Source: Piscinibacter caeni | Lineage (GTDB): Bacteria; Pseudomonadota; Gammaproteobacteria; Burkholderiales; Burkholderiaceae_C | Length of the DNA stretch: 64,000 bases | Assembly: GCA_003265685.1 (NCBI GenBank) | Contig: KZ836105.1 | Coordinates: forward strand, 1-64,000 | Direction: 5' to 3' | Part shown: positions 46,261 through 56,136 of the stretch, piece after piece | Numbering within the stretch: the stretch's first letter is position 1 | Layout: each line of letters begins with the position of its first letter | Translations under genes and position numbers: made by a program | The notes under the pieces: model-generated | What the model was told of the DNA's origin: nothing | The model's input: only the letters and a program-made list of their open reading frames with translations | The model's database searches: none

Positions 46261-49200
46261 TCAGGCCGCAGCGCGCGGCACGTCGGTGGCCGAAGCGGCA
46301 GCGTCGGGCGCAAGCAGGCGCGCCAGCAATCGCTGGGCGCGCTCGTGGGCGATGCGGGCCTGGCGCTCCTTGACGTGCCCGTAGCCCCGTACGCTCTGCG
46401 GCAAGCGCGCCAGCTCGAGCGCGACGTTCAGCCGCTCGTTGGTCAAGCCCTGCGCAACCCGGCGCATCGCCGCCTCGAACTCGCCGATGGCGGCACGTTC
46501 GGCACGACGCTCATGCGTGTAGCCGAACACGTCCAGTGGCGTCCCACGCAGGAACCTGGCCCTCGCGAGCCAGCGGTAGGCCGTCGCCATCCACGGGCCG
46601 TAGGGCTTCTTGACCAGATGCCCCTGCGCGTCGCGCTTCGAGAACAAGGGCGGCGCCAGGTGAAAGCGCAGCTTGACGTCGCCTTCGAACTGCGCCTTGA
46701 CCCGCTCGAGAAAGCCGGTATCGACGTACAGCCGCGCGACCTCGTATTCGTCCTTGTAGGCCATCAGCTTGTACAGGCTGACGCCGACCTCGCGCGCGAG
46801 GCGGTCACCGCCCGTGCGTTGCTGCTCGATCGCCGCGATCTCGCGCACGAGCACCTCGTAGCGACGTGCGTAGGCAGCATCCTGGTAGTCCGTCAGCCGC
46901 CTGGTGCGATCAGCGATCAGTGCGTCCAGCGGCGGCGTGCGCGCCGGCAGCATCACCACCGCGGCCGGCTGGTCGAGGCCGGCGGCGCGGCGCACCGGGG
47001 CCTCGTCGAGCGCGGCCTGGCGCCCCCACGCGAAGGCCCCTTGGTTCATCGCGACAGCGGCACCATTCAGTTCGATCGCCTGCATCAGCGAGGACTCCTG
47101 CAGCGGGATCCAGCCCTTCTGCCAGGCGTAGCCGAGCAGGAATACGTTGGTCGCGACGGCATCTCCCATCAGCGCCGTGGCCAGCGCCGCCGCATCGAGG
47201 GACTCGGTGACGAGCGTCGCTTCGCGCACCCTCTGCAGCATCCCCTCGGGAGGGGCCGACCAGTCCGGGTCCTGGGTGAAGACCCCGGTCGGCGGCACGC
47301 TGATGTTCATCACCGCGCGTGTGCGCTGCGGATCCATCGTCGCCAGCGCGTCCTTGCCGGCGCCGACCATCAGGTCGCAGCCCAGCACGACGTCGGCCTG
47401 GCGCGCCGCGACACGGGCGGCATGCAAGCCGGCCGGGGTCGCTGCAAGGCGCACGTGCGACATGACTGCCCCGCCCTTCTGCGCCAGGCCCGCCATGTCG
47501 AGCACGAGCACGCCCTTGCCTTCGAGGTGCGCGGCCATGCCGAGCAGCGCGCCGATGGTGACGACGCCGGTGCCGCCGACGCCGGTGACGACCACGTTGC
47601 AGGGTTCGTCGAGCGAAGGCAGATCCGGCATCGGCAGGCCCGCAGGCGGCGTGGTCCGGTTGCGCGCCGGCTTGCGCAGCGTGCCACCCTCGACGGTCAC
47701 GAAGCTCGGGCAGAATCCCTTCACGCAGGAGTAGTCCTTGTTGCAGGAACTCTGGTCGATCGTGCGCTTGCGCCCCAGCGGCGTCTCCAGCGGCAGGATG
47801 GAGACGCAGTTCGACTGCGCGCCGCAGTCGCCGCAGCCTTCGCAGACCTCCTCGTTGATCAGCACCCGCTTGGGCGGATCGACCAGTTCACGGCGCTTGC
47901 GGCGGCGCCGCTTCTCGGCCGCGCAGGTCTGCGCGTAGACGATCACCGACACCCCGGGGGTCTCGCGCAGGCGCCGCTGCAGTGTGTCCATCTCGTCGCG
48001 GTGGCTCACCGCCACGCCGGCCGGCAGCCCCGGCATGCCACCGTACAGCTCGGGCTCGTCGCTGACGAGGTGCAGGTGCTCGACGCCTTCGGCGGCCACC
48101 TGCTGCAGGATCTGCGGCACCGTCGGCGAGCCCTCGACCGGCTGGCCGCCGGTCATCGCGACTGCGTCGTTGACGAGGATCTTGTAGGTGATGTTGACGC
48201 CCGCCGCCCTGGCCGCGCGGATGGCCAGCGAGCCCGAGTGCATGTAGGTGCCATCGCCCAGGTTGGCGAAGATGTGCCGCGTGCCGGTGAACGGCGCCTG
48301 GCCGATCCAGCTGACGCCTTCGCCGCCCATCTGCGTGAAAGTCTCGGTGCGCCGGTCCATCCACTGCGCCATGTAGTGGCAGCCGATGCCGGCCACAGCG
48401 CGCGAACCCTCGGGCACCTTGGTGCTGGTGTTGTGTGGGCAGCCCGAGCAGAAGTAGGGCAAGCGCTGGGGTGCGCCGGGGTCGGCGCGGGTGAATCCGT
48501 CCGCGGCCTTGCACTCGATCAGGTAGGCACGTGCCTTCGACCCGAGGCGCTCCGCGCCGAACACCTTGGCCAGGCGCGCGGCGATCACATTCGCGATCGC
48601 GGCCGGCGTCAGCTCGCCGTTGGGCGACAGCAGGATGCCGTCGTGCGGCACCTGCACCCACTCGCCGGTCTCGTCGTACTTGCCGACCACGCGCGGCCGC
48701 GATCCGGCCGGTGCGTTGTAGAGCTGCTCCTTGAGCTGGTACTCGATGATCTGGCGCTTCTCCTCGACCACCAGCACCTCGTCGAGGCCCACGGCGAACT
48801 CGCGGATGCACTGCGGCTCGAGCGGCCAGGACAGGCCGATCTTCAGCAGGCGCAGGCCAAGCGCCTTGGCCTGCGCTTCGTCGATGCCCATCATCGCCAG
48901 CGCCTCGCGCACATCGAGGTAGCTCTTGCCGGTGGTGACGATGCCCAGGCGGGCCCCGGGCGCATCCCAGTCCTGCCGGTTCAGCCGGTTCAGGCGCACG
49001 TACTCGAGCAGCGCGTAGAGGCGTTCGCGCTGCAGTCGGTTTTCCTGCTCGAGCGGCGGATCCGGCCAGCGGATGTGGAAGCCGTCGGCCGGGATCGGAT
49101 AGGTGTCCGGGACCTTGATCTCGACCGCCATCGGGTCGATGTCGAACGAGGAAGAGGACTCGATGGTGTCGCTGATCGCCTTGAAGCCGACCCAGCACCC

Positions 49201-49770
49201 CGAATAGCGAGACATCGCGTAGCCGTGCAAGCCGAACTCGATGAACTCGCGCACGCCCGAGGGATTCAGCACCGGGATCATCGCCGCGATGAAGGCATGC
49301 TCGCTCTGGTGCGGCAGGCTCGACGACTTGCAGGCATGGTCGTCGCCGGCAATGACCAGCACACCACCGTGCTTCGAGCAACCGGCGATATTGCCGTGCT
49401 TGAAGACGTCGCCACTGCGATCCACGCCCGGGCCCTTGCCGTACCAGAGTGCAAAGACGCCGTCGACCCGTGCATTCGGGTCGAGCTTGACCATCTGCGA
49501 GCCCCAGACGGCCGTGGCGGCGAGTTCCTCGTTCAGGCCCGGCACGAAGCGCACGGCATGCGCCTCCAGGTGCCTCTTCGCCTTCCACAGCTCCTGGTCG
49601 ACTGCGCCCAGCGGCGAGCCACGGTATCCCGAGACAAAGCCGCCGGTGTTCAGGCCCGCTACTGTGTCGCGCTGCTTCTGCGCCAGAAGCAGTCGCACCA
49701 GCGCCTGCGTGCCGGTCATGTACACGCGCCCCGACGGCAGCGTGTACTTGTCGTCGAGGGTCGTCGTCAC
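46261..49770 (-). CDS. Fused indolepyruvate ferredoxin oxidoreductase-type 2-oxoacid oxidoreductase
   Basis: A 1169-residue fusion of IorA- and IorB-like parts. The N-terminal region (about 1-420) has the pyrimidine-binding and transketolase C-like domains ([21 protein letters not shown]). A TPP-binding domain follows (about 430-620; [11 protein letters not shown] and the downstream [10 protein letters not shown]). A Cys-rich segment ([13 protein letters not shown], about 643) and a gamma-type domain ([18 protein letters not shown], about 727) complete it. The family oxidatively decarboxylates aryl or branched 2-oxoacids to CoA esters. Its ATG overlaps the etfA stop (ATGA). Acting on a leucine- or aromatic-derived 2-oxoacid is inference from context. 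Confidence 0.9.
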   Translation of the reverse strand: MTTTLDDKYTLPSGRVYMTGTQALVRLLLAQKQRDTVAGLNTGGFVSGYRGSPLGAVDQELWKAKRHLEAHAVRFVPGLNEELAATAVWGSQMVKLDPNARVDGVFALWYGKGPGVDRSGDVFKHGNIAGCSKHGGVLVIAGDDHACKSSSLPHQSEHAFIAAMIPVLNPSGVREFIEFGLHGYAMSRYSGCWVGFKAISDTIESSSSFDIDPMAVEIKVPDTYPIPADGFHIRWPDPPLEQENRLQRERLYALLEYVRLNRLNRQDWDAPGARLGIVTTGKSYLDVREALAMMGIDEAQAKALGLRLLKIGLSWPLEPQCIREFAVGLDEVLVVEEKRQIIEYQLKEQLYNAPAGSRPRVVGKYDETGEWVQVPHDGILLSPNGELTPAAIANVIAARLAKVFGAERLGSKARAYLIECKAADGFTRADPGAPQRLPYFCSGCPHNTSTKVPEGSRAVAGIGCHYMAQWMDRRTETFTQMGGEGVSWIGQAPFTGTRHIFANLGDGTYMHSGSLAIRAARAAGVNITYKILVNDAVAMTGGQPVEGSPTVPQILQQVAAEGVEHLHLVSDEPELYGGMPGLPAGVAVSHRDEMDTLQRRLRETPGVSVIVYAQTCAAEKRRRRKRRELVDPPKRVLINEEVCEGCGDCGAQSNCVSILPLETPLGRKRTIDQSSCNKDYSCVKGFCPSFVTVEGGTLRKPARNRTTPPAGLPMPDLPSLDEPCNVVVTGVGGTGVVTIGALLGMAAHLEGKGVLVLDMAGLAQKGGAVMSHVRLAATPAGLHAARVAARQADVVLGCDLMVGAGKDALATMDPQRTRAVMNISVPPTGVFTQDPDWSAPPEGMLQRVREATLVTESLDAAALATALMGDAVATNVFLLGYAWQKGWIPLQESSLMQAIELNGAAVAMNQGAFAWGRQAALDEAPVRRAAGLDQPAAVVMLPARTPPLDALIADRTRRLTDYQDAAYARRYEVLVREIAAIEQQRTGGDRLAREVGVSLYKLMAYKDEYEVARLYVDTGFLERVKAQFEGDVKLRFHLAPPLFSKRDAQGHLVKKPYGPWMATAYRWLARARFLRGTPLDVFGYTHERRAERAAIGEFEAAMRRVAQGLTNERLNVALELARLPQSVRGYGHVKERQARIAHERAQRLLARLLAPDAAASATDVPRAAA

Positions 49771-50708
49771 AGCGCGCCAGCCAGCGCCGGGACCGCCTCG
49801 AACAAGTCGGCCTCCAGGCCGTAGTCGGCCACGCTGAAGATCGGCGCCTCGGGGTCCTTGTTGATCGCGACGATCACCTTGCTGTCCTTCATGCCGGCCA
49901 GATGCTGGATGGCGCCGCTGATGCCGCAGGCGACGTAGAGCTGCGGCGCGACGATCTTGCCGGTCTGCCCGACCTGCCAGTCGTTCGGTGCGTAGCCCGC
50001 ATCCACCGCGGCGCGGCTCGCACCCAGCGCGGCACCGAGCTTGTCGGCCAGCGGCGTCAGCACCTCGTTGAACTTCTCGCTGCTGCCCATCGCGCGGCCG
50101 CCGCTGACGATGATCTTCGCGGCGGTCAGCTCGGGCCGGTCGCTCTTGGCGAGTTCGCTGCCGACGTGGGTGCTCTTGCCGCTGTCGGCCACCGCGGCGA
50201 TCGTCTCGACCGGGGCACTGCCGCCGTCGGTCACGGCGTCGAAGCCGGTGGTGCGCACGGTGATCACCTTGATCGCATCGCTGCTCTGCACCGTCGCGAT
50301 GGCGTTGCCGGCGTAGATCGGACGGTCGAAGGTGTCGGCCGCGACCACCTTGATGATGTCGCTGATCTGCGCGACGTCGAGCTTGGCTGCCACCCGTGGG
50401 GCGACGTTTTTGCCGTGCGCAGTGGCCGGGAACAGGACGTGGCCGTAGTCCTTGGCGATCGCGAGCACTTGCGCGGCGACGTTCTCGCCGAGTTGCTCCG
50501 CGAGGCTCGGGCCGTCGGCGTGCAGCACCTTATCCACGCCCTGCAGTTGGCTCGCGGCCTGCGCCGCGCCCGCGGCGTTCTGGCCCGCCACCAGCACGTG
50601 CACGTCGCCACCGCACTTCAGGGCGGCGGTGACGGTGTTCAGCGTCGCACCCTTGAGGGTGCCGTGGTCGTGTTCGGCCACGACCAACACATTTGCGAGG
50701 ACGCTCAT
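49767..50708 (-). CDS. etfA: Electron transfer flavoprotein alpha subunit
   Basis: A 313-residue protein with the N-terminal [23 protein letters not shown] segment and the C-terminal FAD domain ([61 protein letters not shown] as separate motifs). With EtfB it carries electrons from acyl-CoA dehydrogenases to the respiratory chain. Its start abuts the etfB stop and its own stop overlaps the next gene. Confidence 0.96.
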   Translation of the reverse strand: MSVLANVLVVAEHDHGTLKGATLNTVTAALKCGGDVHVLVAGQNAAGAAQAASQLQGVDKVLHADGPSLAEQLGENVAAQVLAIAKDYGHVLFPATAHGKNVAPRVAAKLDVAQISDIIKVVAADTFDRPIYAGNAIATVQSSDAIKVITVRTTGFDAVTDGGSAPVETIAAVADSGKSTHVGSELAKSDRPELTAAKIIVSGGRAMGSSEKFNEVLTPLADKLGAALGASRAAVDAGYAPNDWQVGQTGKIVAPQLYVACGISGAIQHLAGMKDSKVIVAINKDPEAPIFSVADYGLEADLFEAVPALAGAL

Positions 50709-51458
50709 TCAGATCACCTTGGCTTCGTTCTTCAGCTTCGCGACCAGCGTCGCGACGTCGGGCACCTTGACACCCGCACCCCGCTTGGGCGGCTCGGCGA
50801 CCTTGAGCGTCTTCAGGCGCGGCGCCACGTCCACGCCCAGGTCGCCGGGCTTGAGCACCTCGAGCGGCTTCTTCTTGGCCTTCATGATGTTGGGCAGCGT
50901 CACGTAGCGCGGCTCGTTCAGGCGCAGGTCGGTCGTGATCACCGCGGGGATGGCCACCGAGATCGTCTCCAGGCCGCCGTCGACCTCGCGCGTGACCTTG
51001 GCTTTGCCATCCGCGACCTCGACCTTCGAGGCAAAGGTGGCCTGCGGCACGTCCGCCAGCGCGGCCAGCATCTGGCCGGTCTGGTTGCAGTCGTCGTCGA
51101 TGGCCTGCTTGCCCAGGATCACGAGTCCCGGCTGTTCCTTGTCAACGAGCGCCTTGAGCAGCTTGGCGACCGCCAGCGGCTGCAGTTCGTCGCTGGTCTC
51201 GACCAGGATCGCGCGGTCGGCACCGATCGCCATCGCGGTGCGCAGCGTCTCCTGGCACTGCGTGACACCGCAGGAGACGGCGATCACCTCGGTGGCGACG
51301 CCCTTCTCCTTGAGCCTGACCGCCTCCTCGACGGCGATCTCGTCGAAGGGGTTCATGCTCATCTTGACGTTGGCGATGTCGACGCCGGTGCCGTCGGACT
51401 TCACGCGAACCTTCACGTTGTAGTCGACGACGCGCTTGACCGCGACCAGGATCTTCAT
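50709..51458 (-). CDS. etfB: Electron transfer flavoprotein beta subunit
   Basis: A 249-residue protein with [19 protein letters not shown] at the N terminus, the [17 protein letters not shown] motif, [17 protein letters not shown] and [18 protein letters not shown], all diagnostic of EtfB. A GAGAGGAAAG ribosome site precedes the ATG. It is the first gene of a 13-gene minus-strand run and probably lies next to that run's main promoter. It is divergent from a LysR gene. Confidence 0.96.
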   Translation of the reverse strand: MKILVAVKRVVDYNVKVRVKSDGTGVDIANVKMSMNPFDEIAVEEAVRLKEKGVATEVIAVSCGVTQCQETLRTAMAIGADRAILVETSDELQPLAVAKLLKALVDKEQPGLVILGKQAIDDDCNQTGQMLAALADVPQATFASKVEVADGKAKVTREVDGGLETISVAIPAVITTDLRLNEPRYVTLPNIMKAKKKPLEVLKPGDLGVDVAPRLKTLKVAEPPKRGAGVKVPDVATLVAKLKNEAKVI

Positions 51459-51670
51459 GCGGCTTTCCTCTCATTCGGATGCAGTGATTCGTTCGGCGAA
51501 GGGTGCGCCCCGTGTTTCTGCTCGGAGTGCTCCGGACCGAGCTGCGACGGCGGCGGCCGGGTCTCTTCTGCCGTCAAGGCGAACTCGCCGCAATCCGCGG
51601 AGCGCTGGCGGAGTTCGAACAGGCATCGGCGCAGCAGTGCCATGGGTTTCAGTGGGACATCACTGTTTCA

Positions 51671-51693
51671 GAACACATTTGCCAAGTGTGTTC
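51671..51693. promoter_or_regulatory. Operator-like dyad GAACACA-N9-TGTGTTC
   Basis: A perfect 7-bp inverted repeat with a 9-nt spacer, 70 nt before the LysR ATG. The same 7-9-7 geometry and GAACA/TGTTC outer bases recur at 57389-57411 in front of the amidohydrolase operon. Confidence 0.5.
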
Positions 51694-51723
51694 AGTTAGT
51701 GGATCATTGTCGAGTTCAATTTG

Positions 51724-51749
51724 TTGGGGTCAGGTATTGATTGACCCAA
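51724..51749. promoter_or_regulatory. LysR-box-like imperfect dyad
   Basis: TTGGGGTCA and TTGACCCAA form an imperfect inverted repeat (one extra G) 13 nt before the LysR ATG, a place where LysR proteins often bind to autoregulate. Confidence 0.35.
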
Positions 51750-51762
51750 TGGAAGCTCGGCC

Positions 51763-52686
51763 ATGTCCTTGATCGCTTCGTTCTCCCTGCGCCAGCTGAA
51801 CTACTTCGTCGCGGCGGCGCGCGCCGGCCAGATCTCGGCCGCGGCCGCGCAGGTGCACGTATCCCAGTCGGCGATGACGATCGCGATTGCCGAGCTCGAG
51901 CGCCTGCTCGGCGCAGCCTTGTTCGAACGCGGGCGCACCGGCGTGACGCTCACTTTCGAGGGTCATGCGTTCCTGAAGCACGCGGAAGCGGTTCTAGAGG
52001 CGGCCAACGAAGCCGCGCGGTTCCCGTTCCAGCGGCGCACGGATGTGTCCGGACGGCTGGAGCTTGCAGCCAGCTACACCGTGCTCGGCTATTTCGTGCT
52101 GCCGGCGGTGGCCCGATTCAGGAAGCTGTTTCCCCACGTCGACGTGGTTCCGGTGGAGTTGCCGCGCGCCCGCATCGAGCGCGGGCTGCACGACGGGACG
52201 ATCGAACTCGCTGTCGCGCTGCTGTCCAACTTCTCGCAGCGCGAACGGCTGAACACGTTGACGCTGACGCGCTCGCGCCGGCAGCTGTGGGTCTCGTCGA
52301 ACCACCCCCTCGCCGACGCTGGCAGCGTCGGCATTGAACGCATCGCCGAGCATCCCTACATCCTGCCGGTGATCGACGAGGGCGACCGCAACGCGATCAA
52401 GTACTGGCGTGACGCAGGCCTGCGGCCCAAGTCAGTGTTGAAGACCTCGTCGATGGAAGCCCTGCGCGAGATGGTCGCTCTCGGCCTCGGCGTGACGATC
52501 CTGTCCGATATGGTGTTTCGGCCCTGGTCGCTCGACGGCCGGCGCATCCGCACCGTCGACGTCGACTGGACTATCCCGGACATGGAGGTGGGTCTCGCTT
52601 GGCGTCACGGTGCGCTGAGCGCTCCGGCCGAGGCGTTCCGCGAGTTTCTTGCGATGTCGGGCGCCGGCCACGCCGCCGGGGCCTGA
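51763..52686 (+). CDS. LysR-family transcriptional regulator
   Basis: A 307-residue protein with the N-terminal HTH (about 8-66; FSLRQLNYFVAAARAGQISAAAAQVHVSQS in parts) and a C-terminal effector domain (about 95-295). It reads away from etfB and towards two SDR genes on the same strand (106 nt gap). Its likely targets are the SDR pair and possibly the etf/liu run across the divergent region. Confidence 0.9.
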   Translation: MSLIASFSLRQLNYFVAAARAGQISAAAAQVHVSQSAMTIAIAELERLLGAALFERGRTGVTLTFEGHAFLKHAEAVLEAANEAARFPFQRRTDVSGRLELAASYTVLGYFVLPAVARFRKLFPHVDVVPVELPRARIERGLHDGTIELAVALLSNFSQRERLNTLTLTRSRRQLWVSSNHPLADAGSVGIERIAEHPYILPVIDEGDRNAIKYWRDAGLRPKSVLKTSSMEALREMVALGLGVTILSDMVFRPWSLDGRRIRTVDVDWTIPDMEVGLAWRHGALSAPAEAFREFLAMSGAGHAAGA

Positions 52687-52792
52687 CCCCGGGCAAACCC
52701 GAGGCACCAAATGCCTCTCTAATGTAGACACATTGATCTATAGTGTCCAATATATTGATCACCGTCCCTCTGCCTCCAGCGGACTCACGCCC

Positions 52793-53656
52793 ATGAACAT
52801 CGACCTCAGCCAGAAGCGTGTCATCGTCACCGGCGGATCCCGCGGCATCGGCCGGGCCATCGCGCGTGCGTTCGCCTCCGAGGGTGCCCGGGTCGCGATC
52901 TGTGCGCGCACCGAAGCCGACGTGCAGGCGACCGGTCGCGAACTCGAAGGCCAGGCGCGCGCCGTGATCGCAAAGGCCGTCGACGTGACCGACACGCAGG
53001 CGGTCAAGCGCTTTGTCGACGAGGTGGCCGAGGTCTGGGGGAGCGTCGACGTGCTGGTCAACAACGCCGGCCAGGGGCGTGGTGGCAACCTGGACACGCT
53101 GACGCCTGAGCAGATCCTCGAGCATGCCAACGTCCTTCAGATGGGGCACTTCCGCTTCGTCCAGGCCGTGGTGCCGCACATGCGCAAGCAGCGTTGGGGC
53201 CGCATCATCGAGATCAACGCACTCGCCGGCGCGATCCCGACGCCGGACGGGATTCCCTCGGTGATCAACCGCGCCTCGTGCATCGCGCTGTCGAAGACGC
53301 TCGGCATGTCGCTGCCGAAGGACGGCATCCTGGTCAACACGCTGAACATGGGCTGGATCGACACCGGCCAGTGGGAACGTCACTTCAAGGAAATGCCGGC
53401 CGGCAGCTGCAGCCGTGCCGAGTTCGACGAGATGGTGCTCAAGGTCGTGCCGCTCGGGCGCTTCGGCAAGCCGGAGGACGTCGCCGGCATGGCCCTGTTC
53501 CTGGCCAGCGACTACGCCGGCTTCATCAGCGCCGCGTCGATCGACATCGCCGGCGGCATGCAGGGGCAGATCGCCTACTACCCGACCCTCAAGCGCGACT
53601 TCAACGAGGCGATGAAGGCTCGCCTCGCTGCCTCAGGCAGGACCGAACCCCTATGA
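52793..53656 (+). CDS. SDR-family protein lacking the usual catalytic residues
   Basis: A 287-residue Rossmann protein. The cofactor motif TGGSRGIG (13-20) and NNAG (90-93) are intact. The YxxxK active site is replaced by V157-I-N-R160, no Tyr lies anywhere in 137-175, and the catalytic Ser region (RIIEINALAG) has no Ser. It may be inactive, regulatory, or use another chemistry. The start at 52793 is preferred; the upstream extension to 52649 overlaps LysR. Its stop overlaps the next SDR start (ATGA). The 105-nt gap in front is AT-rich, with ACACATT at 52728-52734. Confidence 0.85.
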   Translation: MNIDLSQKRVIVTGGSRGIGRAIARAFASEGARVAICARTEADVQATGRELEGQARAVIAKAVDVTDTQAVKRFVDEVAEVWGSVDVLVNNAGQGRGGNLDTLTPEQILEHANVLQMGHFRFVQAVVPHMRKQRWGRIIEINALAGAIPTPDGIPSVINRASCIALSKTLGMSLPKDGILVNTLNMGWIDTGQWERHFKEMPAGSCSRAEFDEMVLKVVPLGRFGKPEDVAGMALFLASDYAGFISAASIDIAGGMQGQIAYYPTLKRDFNEAMKARLAASGRTEPL

Positions 53657-54375
53657 ACCTCGCCGGCAAGGTGGCCGTCGTCACCGGTGCTTCCTCCGGC
53701 ATCGGCGAGGCGATCGCCCACGAGCTCAGCCGGGCCGGCGCCCGGCTCGTGGTCACGGCGCGGCGTCTGGAGCGATTGGAGGCGCTCGCCGCCAGCCTCG
53801 AGGGCGAGTGTGTCACCCTGGGTGCGCCGATCGAAGATCCGGGCACACCGCAGCGCCTGCTCGATCTGGCACTCTCCCGCTTCGGCCGTGTCGACGTGCT
53901 GGTCAACAACGCCGGCGTGTTCGCCTCGGGTTCGGTCGACACCATCGACCTCGACGCCGTCGCGCGCATGGTCCAGGTGAACCTGCAGGCGGTGATTCGG
54001 GCGTCGTACGTGTTCGCACGCGCGCTGAAGGCACAGCAGTCGGGCGCCATCGTCAACGTGTCGAGCGTCGCGGCCTACCTCAGCTCCTCGTCGGTCGGTG
54101 CCTACAGCGGCGTCAAGCACGCGCTGGAGGTGTTCACCACGGCCCTGCGCGTCGAGCTCGGCAAGAGCGGCGTGCGAGTCGGCAGCATCGCCCCGGGCAC
54201 CACCGAGACGGAGATCTTCGACCACCTGCGCGCCCAGGGCCAGCCGGTACGCGCCGACCAGACGCCGCCACTGCGGCCGGCCGACATTGCCGCGGCCGTG
54301 CGCTTCATGCTCGAACAGCCGGAGCGCGCGAACGTCGCCCGGCTGCTGCTCGTCTCGGCGCACGAATCGGTCTGA
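53653..54375 (+). CDS. SDR-family NAD(P)-dependent oxidoreductase
   Basis: A 240-residue classical SDR with TGASSGIG near the N terminus, NNAG, the catalytic Ser in NVSSVAAY and Tyr/Lys in YSGVK, so it should be active. It is coupled to the preceding catalytically degenerate SDR by an ATGA overlap, suggesting the two make a heteromer or act in sequence. The substrate is unknown; nearby ring-cleavage and acyl-CoA genes suggest a hydroxy-acyl or diol intermediate. Confidence 0.9.
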   Translation: MNLAGKVAVVTGASSGIGEAIAHELSRAGARLVVTARRLERLEALAASLEGECVTLGAPIEDPGTPQRLLDLALSRFGRVDVLVNNAGVFASGSVDTIDLDAVARMVQVNLQAVIRASYVFARALKAQQSGAIVNVSSVAAYLSSSSVGAYSGVKHALEVFTTALRVELGKSGVRVGSIAPGTTETEIFDHLRAQGQPVRADQTPPLRPADIAAAVRFMLEQPERANVARLLLVSAHESV

Positions 54376-54383
54376 ACGAGGAC

Positions 54384-54408
54384 GCGAGGGCCGCCACCCG
54401 GCCCTCGC
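54384..54408. terminator. Hairpin between convergent SDR and dioxygenase genes
   Basis: A perfect 10-bp GC stem (54384-54393 with 54399-54408) and 5-nt loop lies in the 42-nt gap between two convergent genes. There is no T run on either side, so it is only a candidate bidirectional terminator. Confidence 0.45.
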
Positions 54409-54417
54409 AGCGCAGCC

Positions 54418-55338
54418 TCAGGGTGCCAACTGCTCGTCCGGCGTGCGCACGCTCGGCCCGAGGATGGGCCCGACGATCTCGTGCCCCCAGGTGCTGAGCG
54501 ATTCGGGATTCAGCTCGAAGCCGTCGTGGTGCCAGGGCTCGAGCTCGACGATGGTCTCGAACGCGAAGCCCGATGGGTTGAAGTGGTAGAAGGACATGTG
54601 CGGGTCCTGCGTGTGCTGGCCCAGCGTCATCATCATCGGCAGATTGCGCTTGCGCACGATGTCGTAGGTCTCCCCGACATCCCGCACCGACTTGACGAAC
54701 AGGCCTACGTGCTGGATGCCCATGCGGCCCGGCCCGTGGCCGTAGGCGATATCGTGGCTGGTGTGCTCATTGAGCTTGGCCCGGAAGAAGCCGGTCTTGC
54801 CCTTGCCCGCCCCCGAGCCGTACCAGTGAAAACCCATCAGGTCGATCCAGAACTTCTCGAGTTCGCCGTCGTAGGTCGGCGTGATCACCACCATGTGGCC
54901 GAGCCCGCGGTGGTCGGCGACGAAGCCACCGTGACGGCGGCCCGGCACGAACGAGTTCGGTGTCCATTTCTGTCCGTAGAACAGCTCGTGCTGGTAGCCC
55001 ACCGGATCGCGGAACCGGATCAGTTCCTTCACGCCCCGCACCTCGCACAGCGCAGCGTCGCCGACGGTCAACTCGATGCCGGCCGCGCGGAACTTGTCGA
55101 CCGCGGCGAGGTACTCCATGCGTCCGCGAGCCTCCCAGCCGACATAGGCGAGGCGGTCGGTCCGGCCGGGATGGAAGGCCAGGCGGTGGCGCCGGTCGTC
55201 GGTCTTGAAGTAGAGCGACTGCAGGTCGGCTGCGGGCGTGCTGCCGATCTGGAAGCCCATCACCTCCGGACCGTAGGTGCGCCACTCGTCGATCTTGGTG
55301 GTTTCGAAGCCGAGGTAGCCGAGGCCGATGATGTCCAT
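54418..55338 (-). CDS. Type I extradiol ring-cleavage dioxygenase (VOC family, BphC-like)
   Basis: A 306-residue two-domain VOC enzyme. The Fe(II) ligands fall at H148 (GLGHMVVIT), H210 (GIQHVGLFV) and E261 (GFAFETIVE), almost exactly the BphC numbering (146, 210, 260). H195, H242 and Y251 match BphC second-shell residues as well. It should cleave a catechol meta to the hydroxyls. An AGGA ribosome site precedes the start at 55338; the extension to 55395 overlaps the upstream SDR. It is the last gene of ferredoxin-SDR-dioxygenase. The substrate is unknown. Confidence 0.92.
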   Translation of the reverse strand: MDIIGLGYLGFETTKIDEWRTYGPEVMGFQIGSTPAADLQSLYFKTDDRRHRLAFHPGRTDRLAYVGWEARGRMEYLAAVDKFRAAGIELTVGDAALCEVRGVKELIRFRDPVGYQHELFYGQKWTPNSFVPGRRHGGFVADHRGLGHMVVITPTYDGELEKFWIDLMGFHWYGSGAGKGKTGFFRAKLNEHTSHDIAYGHGPGRMGIQHVGLFVKSVRDVGETYDIVRKRNLPMMMTLGQHTQDPHMSFYHFNPSGFAFETIVELEPWHHDGFELNPESLSTWGHEIVGPILGPSVRTPDEQLAP

Positions 55339-55372
55339 GGTCGATGTCCTGTGAACGGGGTGTCCAGCGACG

Positions 55373-56131
55373 TCAGAGGGCCAGCAGGCCCCCATCGACG
55401 ACGATGTCGGTGCCGGTGATGAAGGAGGCCTCGTCCGACGCGAGGAACATGGCAGTGCCGACCACCTCGTCGGATTCGCCGGGGCGGTCCATCAGAACGC
55501 CATCGAGGATCACCGCGCGTGTGGCCGGATTGCGCACGAACGCCTCGGTGCCGGGGGTTGCGACGAAGCCAGGGCTGATGCTGACCGCCCGGATGCCGAG
55601 CTTCGCGCCCTCGACTGCGACTTGCCGGGTAAACGACACGACCGCCCCCTTGGCCGCGGCGTGCGCGCTGATGCCCGCCGCCTTCGAGCCGGCCCAGGCC
55701 GCGACCGACGACACGTTGAGCACCACGCCGCCACGCACCGACAGGTGCGGCCAGGCGTACTTGGTCGTGTAGAAGATCAGGTCGATCTCGTTGCGCATCG
55801 TGTAGCGCCAGTCGTCGACCGACATCTCGCCGACCAGACCGAAGCGTGCCGCCGACGCGTTGTTGTACAGCACGTCGATCCGGCCATGTCGCTCGGCGGC
55901 CTCCTCGACCCAGCGGCGTGCCTGTTCCGGGTCGCCCAGGTCGACCGGCGCATTGCCGTGCAAGGTCTGGCCTTCTGCGGCCAGCAGTGCGGCAGTCTCG
56001 GCGTGGCCAGCGGCATTGATGTCACACCCCACCACCGTGGCACCTTCGCGTGCGAAGCGCAGCGCCGCGACACGCCCTTGCCCGCCGCCGCTGCCGGTGA
56101 GCAGCACGACCCTACCGTCGAAACGCCTCAT
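55373..56131 (-). CDS. SDR-family oxidoreductase with HxxxK active site
   Basis: A 252-residue SDR. The cofactor motif is TGSGGGQGR (12-20) and the catalytic Ser is present (NVSSVAAW, 141-142), but the usual Tyr is His (H157-A-A-A-K161). His at this position is seen in some SDR subgroups, so activity cannot be dismissed. The C terminus FITGTDIVVDGGLLAL is typical. It lies 5 nt after the ferredoxin stop and 34 nt before the dioxygenase start, so it is co-transcribed with both. It may dehydrogenate a cis-diol or hydroxy-acyl-CoA. Confidence 0.88.
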   Translation of the reverse strand: MRRFDGRVVLLTGSGGGQGRVAALRFAREGATVVGCDINAAGHAETAALLAAEGQTLHGNAPVDLGDPEQARRWVEEAAERHGRIDVLYNNASAARFGLVGEMSVDDWRYTMRNEIDLIFYTTKYAWPHLSVRGGVVLNVSSVAAWAGSKAAGISAHAAAKGAVVSFTRQVAVEGAKLGIRAVSISPGFVATPGTEAFVRNPATRAVILDGVLMDRPGESDEVVGTAMFLASDEASFITGTDIVVDGGLLAL

Positions 56132-56136
56132 GGCGA

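Larger units (their letters stand above)
51459..51762. other. Divergent control region between etfB and LysR
   Basis: 304 nt without a gene. The right half (51640-51762) is AT-rich and holds two dyads: CAGTG-N6-CACTG (51650-51665) and GAACACA-N9-TGTGTTC (51671-51693), plus TTGGGGTCA / TTGACCCAA (51724-51749) just before the LysR start. The etfB-proximal half shows no clear promoter hexamers. Confidence 0.6.

Noticed and set aside
46204-49824. 1206-codon plus-strand open frame
   Set aside because: Antisense to the 2-oxoacid oxidoreductase, whose minus-strand frame carries all recognisable motifs.
52676-52692. Small CCGGGG/CCCCGG hairpin at the end of the LysR gene
   Set aside because: Six-bp stem overlapping the stop codon and no T run; too weak to call a terminator.
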